This document shows, one piece after another, positions 7,560 to 18,859 of a stretch of 19,230 bases of DNA (positions within the stretch are counted from its first letter, which is position 1; each line of letters begins with the position of its first letter). A program made the translations under genes and the position numbers. Under the pieces are notes generated by a model that saw only the letters and a program-made list of their open reading frames with translations, was not told the origin of the DNA and ran no database searches. The DNA comes from Zygnema cylindricum. Taxonomy: Eukaryota > Streptophyta > Zygnematophyceae > Zygnematales > Zygnemataceae. The DNA is taken from assembly GCA_037447655.1 (NCBI GenBank), contig JBBHKE010002784.1, positions 1 to 19,230 of the forward strand, given 5' to 3'.

Positions 7560-10500
7560 CACAAATTGTTAGCGATTACAAGAATTGTAAACTAACTTAC
7601 ACAAAGTGTTAGCGCTAATAAGAATAGTTACCTAACTTACACAAACTGTTAGCGATAACAAGTATTGTCACCTACCTTACACAAACTGTTAGCGATAACA
7701 AGAATTGTTACCTAAATTGCACAAATTGTTAGTACTAACAAGAATAATTATCGAACTTACAGAAACTGTTAACGATAACAGGAATTGTTACCTAACTTAC
7801 ACAAACTGTTAGCGATGAAAAAAATTGTTACCTAGAATACACAAATCGTTAATGATAACAGGGATTGTTATCTAAATTACAAAAACTGTTTGCGCTAACA
7901 AAGTTTGTTACCTAACTTACTCAAACTGTTAGTGCTAACAAAAATTGTTACCTAAATTACACAAATTGTTAGCGATAATAGGTATTGTTACCTAACTTAC
8001 ACAAACTCTTAACAATAACAAGAATTGTTAGATATCATAAAAAATGTAACCTAAATTACACAAACAATAAGGGGTAAAAGGAATTGTTATCTAAATTACA
8101 CAAAATGTTTGCGCTAACACAACTGGTATGTAAATTACACAAATTGATAGCGCTAATAGGAATTGTGACCTAACTTACACAAACTGTAAGCGATATGGGG
8201 AATTGTTACCTATAATACACAAACAATTAGCGATAACAAGAATTGTAACCTAAATTGCACAAATTGTTAGCGATAACATGAGTTGTTACCTAACTTACAC
8301 AAACTGTTAGCGATAACAAAGCTTGTATCTAACTTTCACAAACTGATAGCGCTAACAAGGATGGTTATCTAATTTACAAAAACTGTTAGTGATAATAAGA
8401 ATTGTTATCTAACTTACACAAAAAATTAGCAATAAGATAAATTGTTACGTAAAATACACAAAAAGTTAGCGATAACCACAATTGTTACCTAAAATACACA
8501 AACAGTTAACTCTAACAAGAATGGTTACCGAAGTTACACAAACTGTTAGCGATAACAAGAATTGTTACCTAAATTACAAAAATAGTTAGCGACAACAAGT
8601 ATTGTAACCTAAATTACACAAATTGTTAGCGCTAACAATAATTGTTATCTATTTACACAAATTGTTAGCGATAACACGAATTGTTACCTAACTTACACAA
8701 ACTATTAGCGATAACAAGAATGGTTACCTAACTTACACAAACAGTTAGCGATAACATAAATTGTTTCCTAACTTACACAAACTATTTGCGATAACAAGAA
8801 TTGTTACCTAAATTACACAAATTGTTAGCGATAACAAGAATTGTTACCTAACTTTCACAAACTGTTAGCGATAAGAATAATTGTTTCCTAAATTATACAA
8901 ACAGTTAGCGGTAATAGGAATTGTTATCTAAATTACATAAATTGTTTGGGCTAACAAGATCTGTTACCTAAATTACATAAACTGTTAGCGCTAACAAGAA
9001 TGGTTACCTTACTTACACAAACTGTTAGCGATAACAAGAATTGTTACCTAACTTACATAAAACTGTTACCGCTAACAAGAATGGTTACCTAACTTAAACA
9101 AACTAATTGCGCTATCCAAAATTGTTACCTAAATTGCAAAAACAGTTAGAGCTAACAGGAGTTGTTACCTAACTTACACAAACTATATTGTTACTTAACT
9201 TACACAAATTGTTAGCGCTAACAATAATTGTTACCTGAATTAAACAAAAAGTTATAGATAACAGGAATTGTTATCAAAATTAAACAAACTGTTAAGGATA
9301 AAAAAGCTTGTATCTAACTTTCACTAACAAATAGCGCTAACAAGAATGGTTATCTAACTTACACAAACTATTAGTGATAAGAAGAATTGTTATCTAACTT
9401 ACAAAAAAAGTTAGTGATTACATGAATTGTTACCTAAAATTCACAAACAGTAAGCGATAACAAGAATTGTTACCTAAATTATACAAACAGTAAAAGCTAA
9501 CACGAATTGTTGTCTAACTTACACAAACAATTAGTGCTAACAAAAATGGTTACCTAACTCACACAAACTGTTTGCGCTAACAAGAATTGTTACCTATATT
9601 ACACAAATAGTTAGCTTTGACAGGAATTGTTCTCTAACTTACACAAACTGTTAGCGCTAACAATAATGCACCCCTTACTTATACAAACTGTTAGCGATAA
9701 CAATTATTTGTACCTAACTTACAGAAACTGTTAGCGCTAACAAGAATTGTTACCAAACTTACACAAACTGTTAGCGATAACAATAATTTTTACCTACCTT
9801 ACCCAAACTGTTAGCAATAACATGAAATTGTTATTCAACTTATACAAACAGTTAGCAATAGCAAGGCTTGTTATCTAGCTTACACAAACTGTTAGCGCTA
9901 ACAAAAATGGTTAACTAACTTACCCAAACTGATTGTGCTAACTAGAATAGTTACCTATATTATTCAAACAGTTAGCGATAACAAGAATTGTTACATAAAT
10001 TACACAAATAGTTAGCGCTAACAGGAATTGTTATTTAACTTACACAAACTGTTAGCAATAACAAGTATTGTTACCTAACTTACAAAAACAGTTAGCGCTA
10101 ACAAGAATTGTAGCCTTATTTACACAAACTATTAACGCTAACAGGAATTGTTACCTAACTTACACAAATTGTTAGCGATAACAAGGTTTGTTTTCTAACT
10201 TACACAAACTATTAGCGCTAACAAGAATGGTTACCTAACTTACACAAACTGTTTGCGCTAACAATAATTCTTACCTAAATTACACAAACAATTAGCGCTA
10301 ACAGGAATTGTTATCTAAATGACACAAAATGATTGTGGTAACAGGAATTGTTACCTAACTTACAAAAACTATAAACGATAACATGAATTATTATCTAACT
10401 TACACAAAAAGTTAGCGATAACAAGGATTGATCTCTAACTTACACAAATTGTTTGCGCTAACAAGAATGGTTACCTAACTTACACAAACTGTTTGCGCTA

Positions 10501-13500
10501 ACAAGAATTGTAACCTAAATTACACAGATATCTAGCGATAACAAAGCTTGTTATCTAACTTACACAAACTGTGAGCGCTAACAAGAATGATTACCTTACT
10601 TACACATATTGTTAGCGATAACATGAATTGTGACTTAACCTACACAAATTTTTAGCGCTAACAGGAATTGATATCTAACTTACACATATTGTTACCGATA
10701 ACAAGGCTTGTTAGCTAAATTAGACAAACTGTTTGCGATAACTAGAATTGTTACCTAAATTTCACAAACTATTTTCGCTAAAAGGAATTTTTTTATAATA
10801 TACAAAAACTGTTAGCGCTAACAACAATGGTTACCTACCTTACGCAAAATGTTTGCGCTAACAAGAATTGTTACCTAAATTACACAAATAGTTAGCGATA
10901 ACTATAATTGTTACCAAAGTTTCACAAACTGTTAGCGCTAACAATAATGGTTACCTTACTTACACAAACTGTTAGCGATAACACGAGTTGTGACTTAAAT
11001 TACATAAAATGTTAGCCCTAACTTGAATTGTTACCTATATAACACAAAGTATTAGCGCTAGCAGGAATTGTTACCTAACTTACACAAATTGTTAGCGATA
11101 ACAAGGCTTGTTATCTAACTTACACAAACCGTTAGCGCTTACAAGAATGGTTACCTAACTTACACAAACTGTTTGCGCTAACAATAATTGTTACCTAGAT
11201 TACACAAACAGTTAGCGATAACATGAGTTGTTACGTAAATTACTCAAACTATTTGCGCTAACAGGAATTGTTACTTAACTTACACAAACTGTTCGATATA
11301 ACAGGAATTGTTATCCATCTTACACAAAAAGATAGAGATAACAGGAATTGTTACCTAAATTACACAAACAGTTTCCGCTAACAGGAAATGTTACCTAAAT
11401 TACACAAACAGTTAGCGATAACAAAGCTTCTATCTAACTTTCACAAACTAAAAGCGCTAACAAGGATGGTTATCTAACTTACACAAACTGTAAGTGATAG
11501 CAAGAATTGTTACCTAAATTACAAAAACAATTAGCGGTAATAGATATTGTTATCTAAACTACACAAATTGTTTGGGCTAACAAGAGTTGTTCCTAAATTA
11601 CACAAATTGTTAACACTAACGGGAGTTGTTACCTAACTTATATTAACTGTTAGCGCTAACAGGAGTTGTTTCTTAACTTACACAAACAGTTAGCAAGAAT
11701 CTGAATTGTTACCTTATATACACAAACTGTTAGCACTAACAAGAATTATAACCTAAATTATACAAACAGTTAGAGATAACAAGAATTGATACACAAATTG
11801 TTAGGGATAATGAGAATTGTTACCTAACTTACACGAACAGTTAGCGATAACAAAGCTTGTATCTAACTTTCATAAACTGATAACGCTAACAAGGATGGTT
11901 ATTTAATTTACGCAAACTGTTCTTGATAACAAGAATCGTTATCTAACTTACACAAAAAATTAGCGATAAGATGAATTGTTACCTAAAATACACAAACAGT
12001 AAGCGATAACCAGAATTGTTACCTAAATTACACAAACAATTAGCGCTAACATGAATTTTTGTTTAACTTACACAAACTGTTATTGCTATCAAAAATGATT
12101 ACCTTACTCACACAAACAGTTTGCGCTAACAAGAATTGTTACCCAAATTACACAAATAGTTAGCGGTAATAGGAATTGTTATCTAAATTACACAAAATGT
12201 TTAGGCTAACAGGAATTGTTACTAAACTTACACAAACTGTTAGGGCTAACATGAAATGTTACTTAAATTACACAAACCGTTAGCTATAACACATTTTGTT
12301 ACATAACTTACACAAACTGTTAGCAATAACAGGAACTGTTACCTAACTTACGTAAATTGTTAGCGATAACAGGATTTTTAACCAAATTTACACAAACTGC
12401 TAGCGATAATTAGAATTGTTATCTAAATTACACAAATAGTTAGCGATAACAAGAATTGTTACTTAAATGACACAAAAAGTTAGAGCTAACAGAATTGTTA
12501 TCTAACTTACAAAAACTCTTAGCGCTAACAAGAATGGTTGCCTAACTTGCACAAACTGTTAGGGATAACAAGAATTGTTTACTAACTTACACAAAATGTT
12601 AGCGCTAATAAGAATGGTTACCGAACTTACACAAACTGTTAGCGATAACAAAAATTGTTGCCTAACTTACACAAGCAATTAGCGATAACAAGTTGTTACC
12701 TAAATTACAAAAAAAGTTAGCGATAAGAGGAATTGTTATTTAAATACACAAACAGATAGCGATAATAGGAATTGTTACCTAACTTACACAAACTGTTAGC
12801 AATAATTGGAATTCTTACCTAACTTATCCAAACTGTTATTGATAACAAGAATTATTACCTAAATTACATAAACAGTTAGCGCTAACAGGAATTGTAATCT
12901 AATTTTAACAAACTGTTAGTGCTAACAAGAATGGTTACCTAACTTACACAAAATGTTGGCACTAACAAGGATTGTTATCTAAATTACACAAACTTTTTGC
13001 GCTAACACGAAGTGTTACCTAAATTACACAATTTGTTAGCGCTAACAGGAATTATTACCTAACATACACAAACTATTAGCGATAACAATAATTGTTACCT
13101 AAATTTCAAAATTAGTTAGCGGTAATAGGAATTTTTATTTAAATTATACAAAGTGTTAGCGCTAACAAGAAAGCTAGCCTAACATACACAAATTGTTAAC
13201 TCTTAGAGGAATTATTACCTAACTTACATAAACTATTAGCGCTAACAGGGTTTGTTACCTAACTTACACAAACTGTTTGCAATAATAAGAATTGGTACCT
13301 AACATACACAAATTGTTAGCGCTAACAAGAGTTATAACCTAACCTACACAAACGGTTAGCAGTAACAATAATTTTTACCTAAATTATACAAACAGTTAAC
13401 AATAACAGGAATTTTTATCTAAACTACACAAATTGTTAGGAATAATAGGAATTATTACCTAACTTACACAGACAGTTAGCGATAACAAAGCTTGTATCTA

Positions 13501-14580
13501 ACTTTCACAAACTGATAGCGCTAACAAGGATGGTTATCTAACTTGAACAAAATTTTAGTGATAAGAATAAATGTTATCTAACTTACACATAAAATTAGCG
13601 ATAACATGAATTGTTACCTAATTTACACAAACAGTTAGCGAAAACCAAAATTATTACCTAAATTACATAAACTGTTAGTGCTAACAAGAATGGTTACCTT
13701 ACTCACACAAACTGTTTGCGCTAACAAGAATTATCACCTAAATTACACAAACAGTTAGCGATAACAAGAATTGTAACATAACTTTTACGAAATGTTAGCG
13801 CTATCAAGAATGGTTACCATACTTACAAAAACTGTTAGCGATAACAAGAATTAATATCAAAAATACACAAACTGTTTGCGCTAACAAGATTTATTACCCA
13901 AATTACACAAACAATTAGCGTTACAAGGATTTTTATCTTACTTACACAAACTTTTAGCGCTAACAAGAATGGTTACCTTACAGAAACTCTTAGCGATAAC
14001 AAGAATTTTAACCTAACCTACACAAACTGTTAGCCGTTACAAGAATGGTTACCTTACTGACAAAAATGTTAGCGATAACAAGAATTATTACCTAAATTAC
14101 ACAAACTATTTGCGCTAACAAGAATTATTACCTAAATTACACAAATAGTTAGCGATAACATGAATGGTTATCTAATTTACACAAACTCTTAGCACTAACA
14201 AGAATGATTATTAAACTTACACAAACTGTTACTGATAACAAGAAAATTTACCTAACTTACACAAACTGTTAGTGCTTACAGGAATTGTTACCTAACTTAC
14301 ACAAACTGTTAACGCTATGAACAATGGTTACTAACTTACACAATCTGTTAGCGATAACAAGATTTGTTACCTAACTTACACAAACATTTAGCGATAACAA
14401 TAATTGTTACCTAAATTACACAAAAAGTTAGCGATAACAGGAATTGTTGTCTAACTTACACAAACTGTTAGCAATAACAAGAATTGATACCTAAATTACA
14501 CAAACTGTTAGCGCTAACAAGAATGGTTACCTTACTTACACAAACTATTAGTGATAACAAGAATTGTTACCTAACTTACA

Positions 14581-15400
14581 CAAATTGTTAGCAATAACAA
14601 GGCTTATTATCTAACTAACACAAACTGTTTGCGCTAACAAGAATTGTTACCTAAATTACACAAACAATTAGCGCTAACACGAATTGTTATCTAAATGACA
14701 CAAAATGTTTGTGGTAACAGAAATTGTTACCTAACTTACACAAACAGTTACCGATAACAAGATTTAATATTTAACTTACACAAACTGTTAACGCTAACAA
14801 GAATGGTTACCTTACTTACACAAACTGTTTATGCTAACAAGAATTATAACCTAAATTACACAAATAGTTAGCGATTACAAAAATTGATATCTAATGTACA
14901 CAAACTGTCATCGCCAACAAGAATGGTTACCTAACTTACACAAGTTGCTGGTGATAACTGGAACTGTTACCGAACTTACAAAAACAGTTAGCGCTAACAC
15001 GAATTATTATCTAACTTACACAAACTGTTATCGCTATTAAGAATGGTTACCTAACTTACACAAACTGTTAGCGATAACAGGATTTGTTACCTAAATTAGA
15101 CAAACACTTAGTGATAACTAGAATTGTTACCTAACTTACACAAATTGTTAGCAATAACAAGGCTTATTATCTAACTTACACAAACTGTTTGCGCTAACAA
15201 TAATTGTTACCTAAATTACACAAACAATTAGCGCTAACAGGAATTATTATCTAACTTACACAAACTGTTATCGCTATTAAGAATGGTTACCTAACTTACA
15301 CAAACTGTTAGCAATAACACGAATTATTATCTAGCTTACACAAACTGTTATCGCTATTAAGAATGGTTACCTAACTTACACAAACTGTTAGCCCTAACAG
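14581..15400. repeat. Locally amplified satellite sub-blocks
   Basis: The stretch at 14581 recurs at 15141, exactly 560 bases (14 monomers) later, sharing GCAATAACAAGGCTTATTAT. A two-monomer block beginning GAATTATTATCTA and holding TTATCGCTATTAAGAATGG recurs at 15001, 15241 and 15321. The last two are adjacent, 80 bases apart, and nearly identical over about 70 bases. These copies are much closer to each other than typical monomers are, which indicates recent unequal exchange. Confidence 0.8.
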
Positions 15401-16491
15401 GAATTGTTACCTAACTTACACAAATTATTAGCGATAGCACGAATTGTGATTTAATTTACACAAACTGTTACGGCTAACAAGAATGGTTACATTACTAACA
15501 CATACTGTTAGCAATAACACAAATTGTGACTAATCTTACACAAACTTTAGCGCCAACAGGAATTGTTGCGATAACAAGGCTTGTTACCTAAATTAGACAA
15601 ACAGTTAGCGATAACTAGAATTGTTACCTAAATTTCACAAACTGTTAGTGCTAACAGGAATTTTTATCTAACATACACAAACTGTTAGCCCTAACAACAA
15701 TTGTTACCTAACTTACACAAAATGTTTGCTTTAACAAGAATGGTTACCTTACTTATGTAAACTGTTAGCACAACAATAATTGTTACGTAACTTACAGAAA
15801 CTGTTAGCGATAACATAAATTGTTACCTAAATTACAGAAACATTTAGCGGTTACAGGATTTGTTGTCTAACTTACACAAACAGTTAGCGCAATCATAAAT
15901 GGTTACATAACTTACACAAACTGTTAGCGCTAACAGGAATTGTTACCTAACATACACAAATTGTTAGCGATAGCACGAATTGTGATATAACTTACACAAA
16001 CTGTTAGCGATAGCAAGAATTGTTACCTAACTTACACAAATTGTTAGCGATAACAAAATTTATTACCTAACTTACACAAACTGTTAGTGATAACAAGAAT
16101 TGTAATTCAACTTACACAAACAATAAGCGATAACAAAGCTTGTTATTTAACTTACACAAATTTTTAGCGCTAACAAGAATTGTTACCTAACTTACACAAA
16201 CTGTTTGCGCTAAAAATAATTGTTACCTAAATTATACAAACAGTTAGCGATAACATAAAATGCTACCTAAATTACTCAAACTGTATGCGGTAATTAGACT
16301 TGTCACCTAACTTACACAAAGTGTTAGGGATAACAGGTATTGTTCCCTACCTTACACAAACTGTTAGGGAAAACATGAATTGTTCTTCAACTTACACAAA
16401 CGGTTAACGATAACAAGGATTGTTATCTAACTTACACAAACTGTTTGCGCTACCCAGAATTGTTACACAAATTACACAAACTGTTAGCGCT

Positions 16492-16550
16492 TGTTGTTCT
16501 AAAATGAGCGGTGCAGGTGGAGGGGCAGCAGTAGTAGTACAAGTAGACAT
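16492..16550 (-). pseudogene. gag: Gag start codons carried in the minus-strand LTR
   Basis: From ATG at 16550, the minus strand reads MSTCTTTAAPPPAPLILEQ into the LTR end. The + strand family reads MSNSTTTTSSPPATVVVEQ over the same 59 nt. The shared pattern (Met-Ser, Thr run, Pro pair, terminal Glu-Gln), equal length and equal frame support a real Gag start inside the LTR. This copy is the 3' LTR, so nothing useful follows it here: the next bases are satellite. Confidence 0.7.
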
Positions 16551-16729
16551 GATACACTCTTAGAAGCTATCAAGAATCTTAACAAACAGCTGTTTTCAAG
16601 TTCTCATTAATTCTTATACAAGCATTCATACATCACAAAACTCTATTAGAGTATAGAGTAGCATAAACACTCACAACTCCTAAAGTTTCAGCGTAATTGA
16701 CTCGACAACACTCAAGATATAATACTCAA

Positions 16730-16746
16730 AAGTTTCCCAAAAACTG
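16730..16746 (-). promoter_or_regulatory. 17-bp LTR block shared with the + strand family
   Basis: The minus strand reads CAGTTTTTGGGAAACTT, identical to 2102-2118, and like it lies between the TATA-like box and the Gag ATG. Confidence 0.55.
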
Positions 16747-16812
16747 TTTGCAGTTTTACTACTTCGATGTCTGATTCATAAATGTTTATGAGTCCTAAGT
16801 CTTATGCTTGTG

Positions 16813-16819
16813 TTATATC
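16813..16819 (-). promoter_or_regulatory. TATA-like box of the minus-strand LTR
   Basis: The minus strand reads GATATAA here, followed by ACTTAGGACT a little further on. This resembles TATATAACTTAGGACT in the + strand LTR. Weak as a TATA match alone; the shared downstream sequence is the support. Confidence 0.4.
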
Positions 16820-17040
16820 GGCAATACCAGTGTACGTAAGAGGTACATCAAACCACCAAGCTATTACTACTTTGTCAAGCTATCACTGAGCTATCACTAA
16901 GCTACCACTACGTTACCCACTAAGTTGACTAGAATTGTATCTATCACACTTGCTCTATTCTGTACAGAATCACATTAAGAAAATCGGACGCTACGTTGTC
17001 CGTACAGACCATATTAAATGTAATCGTGGTTGCGTTATCC

Positions 17041-17112
17041 TGTCTGTGTCGCAGCTTTGCTGCTGCGCTGCTCTGTCTGCATAGCATCTGCGCTGCTGCG
17101 CTGCTTTGTCTG
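17041..17112 (-). repeat. GC-rich 33-bp direct repeats in the minus-strand LTR
   Basis: On the + strand, TGTCTG recurs at 17041, 17074 and 17107, a 33-base step. Each full unit ends in a GCTGCTGCGCTGCT-like run. The composition (repeated CTG/GCTG, several CpG) stands out sharply from the AT-rich surroundings. Its position upstream of the TATA-like box parallels the 23-bp repeats of the other family, although the sequences are unrelated. Confidence 0.65.
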
Positions 17113-17300
17113 TTGAGACTGAAAGTTTCCAAAAACAACACTCCCATAAAACTTTAGACTCAGTATACCGGCGGAATTGCGATGACAAACTAGCACAGCG
17201 TTGCAGCATAACAATAAAGCAATTAGGAAGTCACCCAGTCCCACTACATCTCAATGGTGGACTTATCGAAGCATGGCAAAATAGCAGTTCAACAATTCAA

Positions 17301-17920
17301 TTATTCACTTAATCCCACTGCGTCTCTACAATACTTCAGCTTAGGAGCAAGAAGAGCTTTAGTGAGCATATCAGCAATCATTTTTGCATGTGGCAAATAA
17401 CATAATTTAATCACTTTATAGAACACTTTTTCTCTTACAAAGTTTAATCTTACATCCATTTGCTAACTTTTGAAATGATGACTCGTGTTTGAAGCAATGT
17501 CAATGGCAGTCTGGTTATCACACCAGATCACCTGTGGACCAATCTGCATGTATCCTTGTTATTGTAACATGGATTTAACCCATAAGAGTTCTTTAAGGGT
17601 CGAGCTTGCCGCCATATATTCATACTCCATTGTTGACTGTGCTGTAACCTTTTGAAGTTTGCTGCTCCAGTAGCAAGTCTGTTCCCAATTTGAAGAACGA
17701 ATCCCGTGGTGGATGTCCAGCTAGGCATGTCACTATAGCTGGCATCACTCCACGTTTGCAGTTTTACTTCTTATCTGCCTAGTGTGATTTTGAGGTCTTT
17801 CGTTCATGCCAAATATCTTAAGACTCTCAATGCTGTATCAAAATCAGATTTTTTCCGATTCTCTAGACTCTTCCTTAGTACCCCGACTGCTGCAACAATA
17901 TCAAAACGGGAACAATTCAT
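17301..17920 (-). pseudogene. pol: RNase H region and C-terminus of the minus-strand pol, disabled
   Basis: Read on the minus strand: MNCSR and VAAVGVL (from 17920), VLRYLA, TWSDAS, DMPSWTSTTGFVLQIGN (from 17731), a glutamate pair in STMEYEYM, WCDNQ (Asp at 17517-17519), MDVRLNFVREKV (Asp at 17454-17456), MIADMLTKAL and a final stop at 17301-17303. It therefore keeps the Asp that the + strand copy has lost. Damage: stops at 17804-17806 and 17771-17773, a stop shortly before MDVRLNF, and a frame change between 17728 and 17519. The final stop lies six bases before the inferred LTR. Confidence 0.88.
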
Positions 17921-18859
17921 GAAATATATTAAGCTTCCCACTATCTGTCTGTAAAGTATTTGTGTTGTAGAATCATTCTCCTCGATTCTAAATACTCGTT
18001 AACAATGACACCTGATTTTGTCTCTTCTCCCTCTAAATTCTTCCAAAACTCCATTGAGTTAGACATCCTTTTGCCTCCCGCATTCCGTACTAAACTAACA
18101 TGTTTCCAATAGCCTCATTTTGACTCAATTTTATTACTTTCTTATTTCTGTCCCTCTCTACCTAGATACCCAAAAAATATTTTGCCTCACCGAGGTCTTT
18201 CATCTCGAACCGTGAGTTTAGAGCAATTTTGATTTTGTTTATTTCAGTCATTGATTTGATAATTAATAGCAAATCATCCACATACACCGCTTTATACACT
18301 ATCTCATTTAAACCCCTTAGAATGAGACAGAGTGATCAAAACTTATCCTTTGAAATCCTAGGCTAGTCACTAATTTATTCAACTTCAGATTCCACTGTCT
18401 AGGGTCCTATTTTAGGCCGAACAGAGATTTTAGCAACTTGCATACTAAGTGCTCTTTTCCTTGTTTTGCATACTTTTCATGTAGCTGCATGTAAATGGTC
18501 TTTTCTAATTCTCCATGCAAAAATGTCGTCTTTACATCCATCTGATGTATTTCCATATCTTCTATTGCAGCTAGGGATAGTAAAATCCTAACTGTCAGAA
18601 ATCTTACAACCGAAGGAAATGTTTATTCAAAATCGATTCCTTCCTTTTGATTATACCCCTTTACCACAAGTTTGGCTGTATAACGTTAAATGGTGTTATT
18701 GGGATTTAACTTCACCTTGAATACCCATTTGCTGCCAATTGCTTTTCGGTTCGGAGGAAGGTCCACAAGCTCCCATGTTTGAGCCTCCATGATGGACTTC
18801 ATTTTGTCGTTTGCTGCCTCGATCCACTGATTCCGTTCTGGTGATGAGAAGGCCTCCTA
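17921..18859 (-). pseudogene. pol: Reverse transcriptase region of the minus-strand pol, disabled
   Basis: The minus strand reads NDKMKSIMEAQTWELVDLPP (near 18811-18750), KWVFKVKLNP, QMDVKTTFLHGEL (catalytic Asp at 18536-18538), the polymerase box YVDD at 18273-18284, and FEMKDLGEAK (near 18210-18180). These match the + strand copy block by block, so identification is firm. The Asp lies in one frame and YVDD in another, so at least one frameshift separates them, and a further shift lies before 17920. An in-frame TAG at 18857-18859 replaces what is Gln in the + strand copy. Confidence 0.9.

Larger units (their letters stand above)
7555..16491. repeat. 40-bp tandem satellite, right array (about 220 monomers)
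   Basis: This is the same 40-bp monomer as the left array, in the same orientation and register, running for 8937 bases with no gene. Each monomer carries a dyad: GTTAG-cga-TAACAA, a GAA loop, then TTGTTA-c-CTAAC, 29 of the 40 bases. In copies with GCGCTAAC, the 12 bases GTTAGCGCTAAC are a perfect palindrome. Length variants that break the phase occur near 8020-8040, 8110-8130, 9181-9200, 11785-11800, 13970-13990 and 15558-15580. Longer blocks recur, for example those with GCTTGTATCTAACTTTCAC (starts 8312, 9297, 11846, 13481; a one-base variant at 11417). These point to higher-order or segmental duplication. The array ends at the minus-strand element. Confidence 0.97.
16492..17294 (-). repeat. 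3' LTR of the minus-strand copia element (about 803 bp)
   Basis: On the minus strand it starts TGTTGAAC (17294 downwards) and ends GAACAACA (to 16492), giving matching TGTTG/CAACA ends. Landmarks in element order: GC-rich 33-bp repeats (17112-17041), a TATA-like ATATAA segment (within 16813-16819), the 17-bp block shared with the other family (16746-16730), and an ATG at 16550 that begins a Gag-like frame. The ATG lies exactly 59 nt from the LTR end, as in the + strand family. The right edge is less certain than the left because only one LTR is visible and no good purine tract precedes it. Confidence 0.82.

Noticed and set aside
7555-16491. CRISPR array, because of regularly spaced repeats
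   Set aside because: The 40-bp units are contiguous with no unique spacers, there are no cas genes, and the surroundings are eukaryotic.
16944-17312. Several overlapping small open frames on both strands
   Set aside because: They lie in the LTR and its GC-rich 33-bp repeats, where low stop frequency gives chance frames; no motifs are seen.
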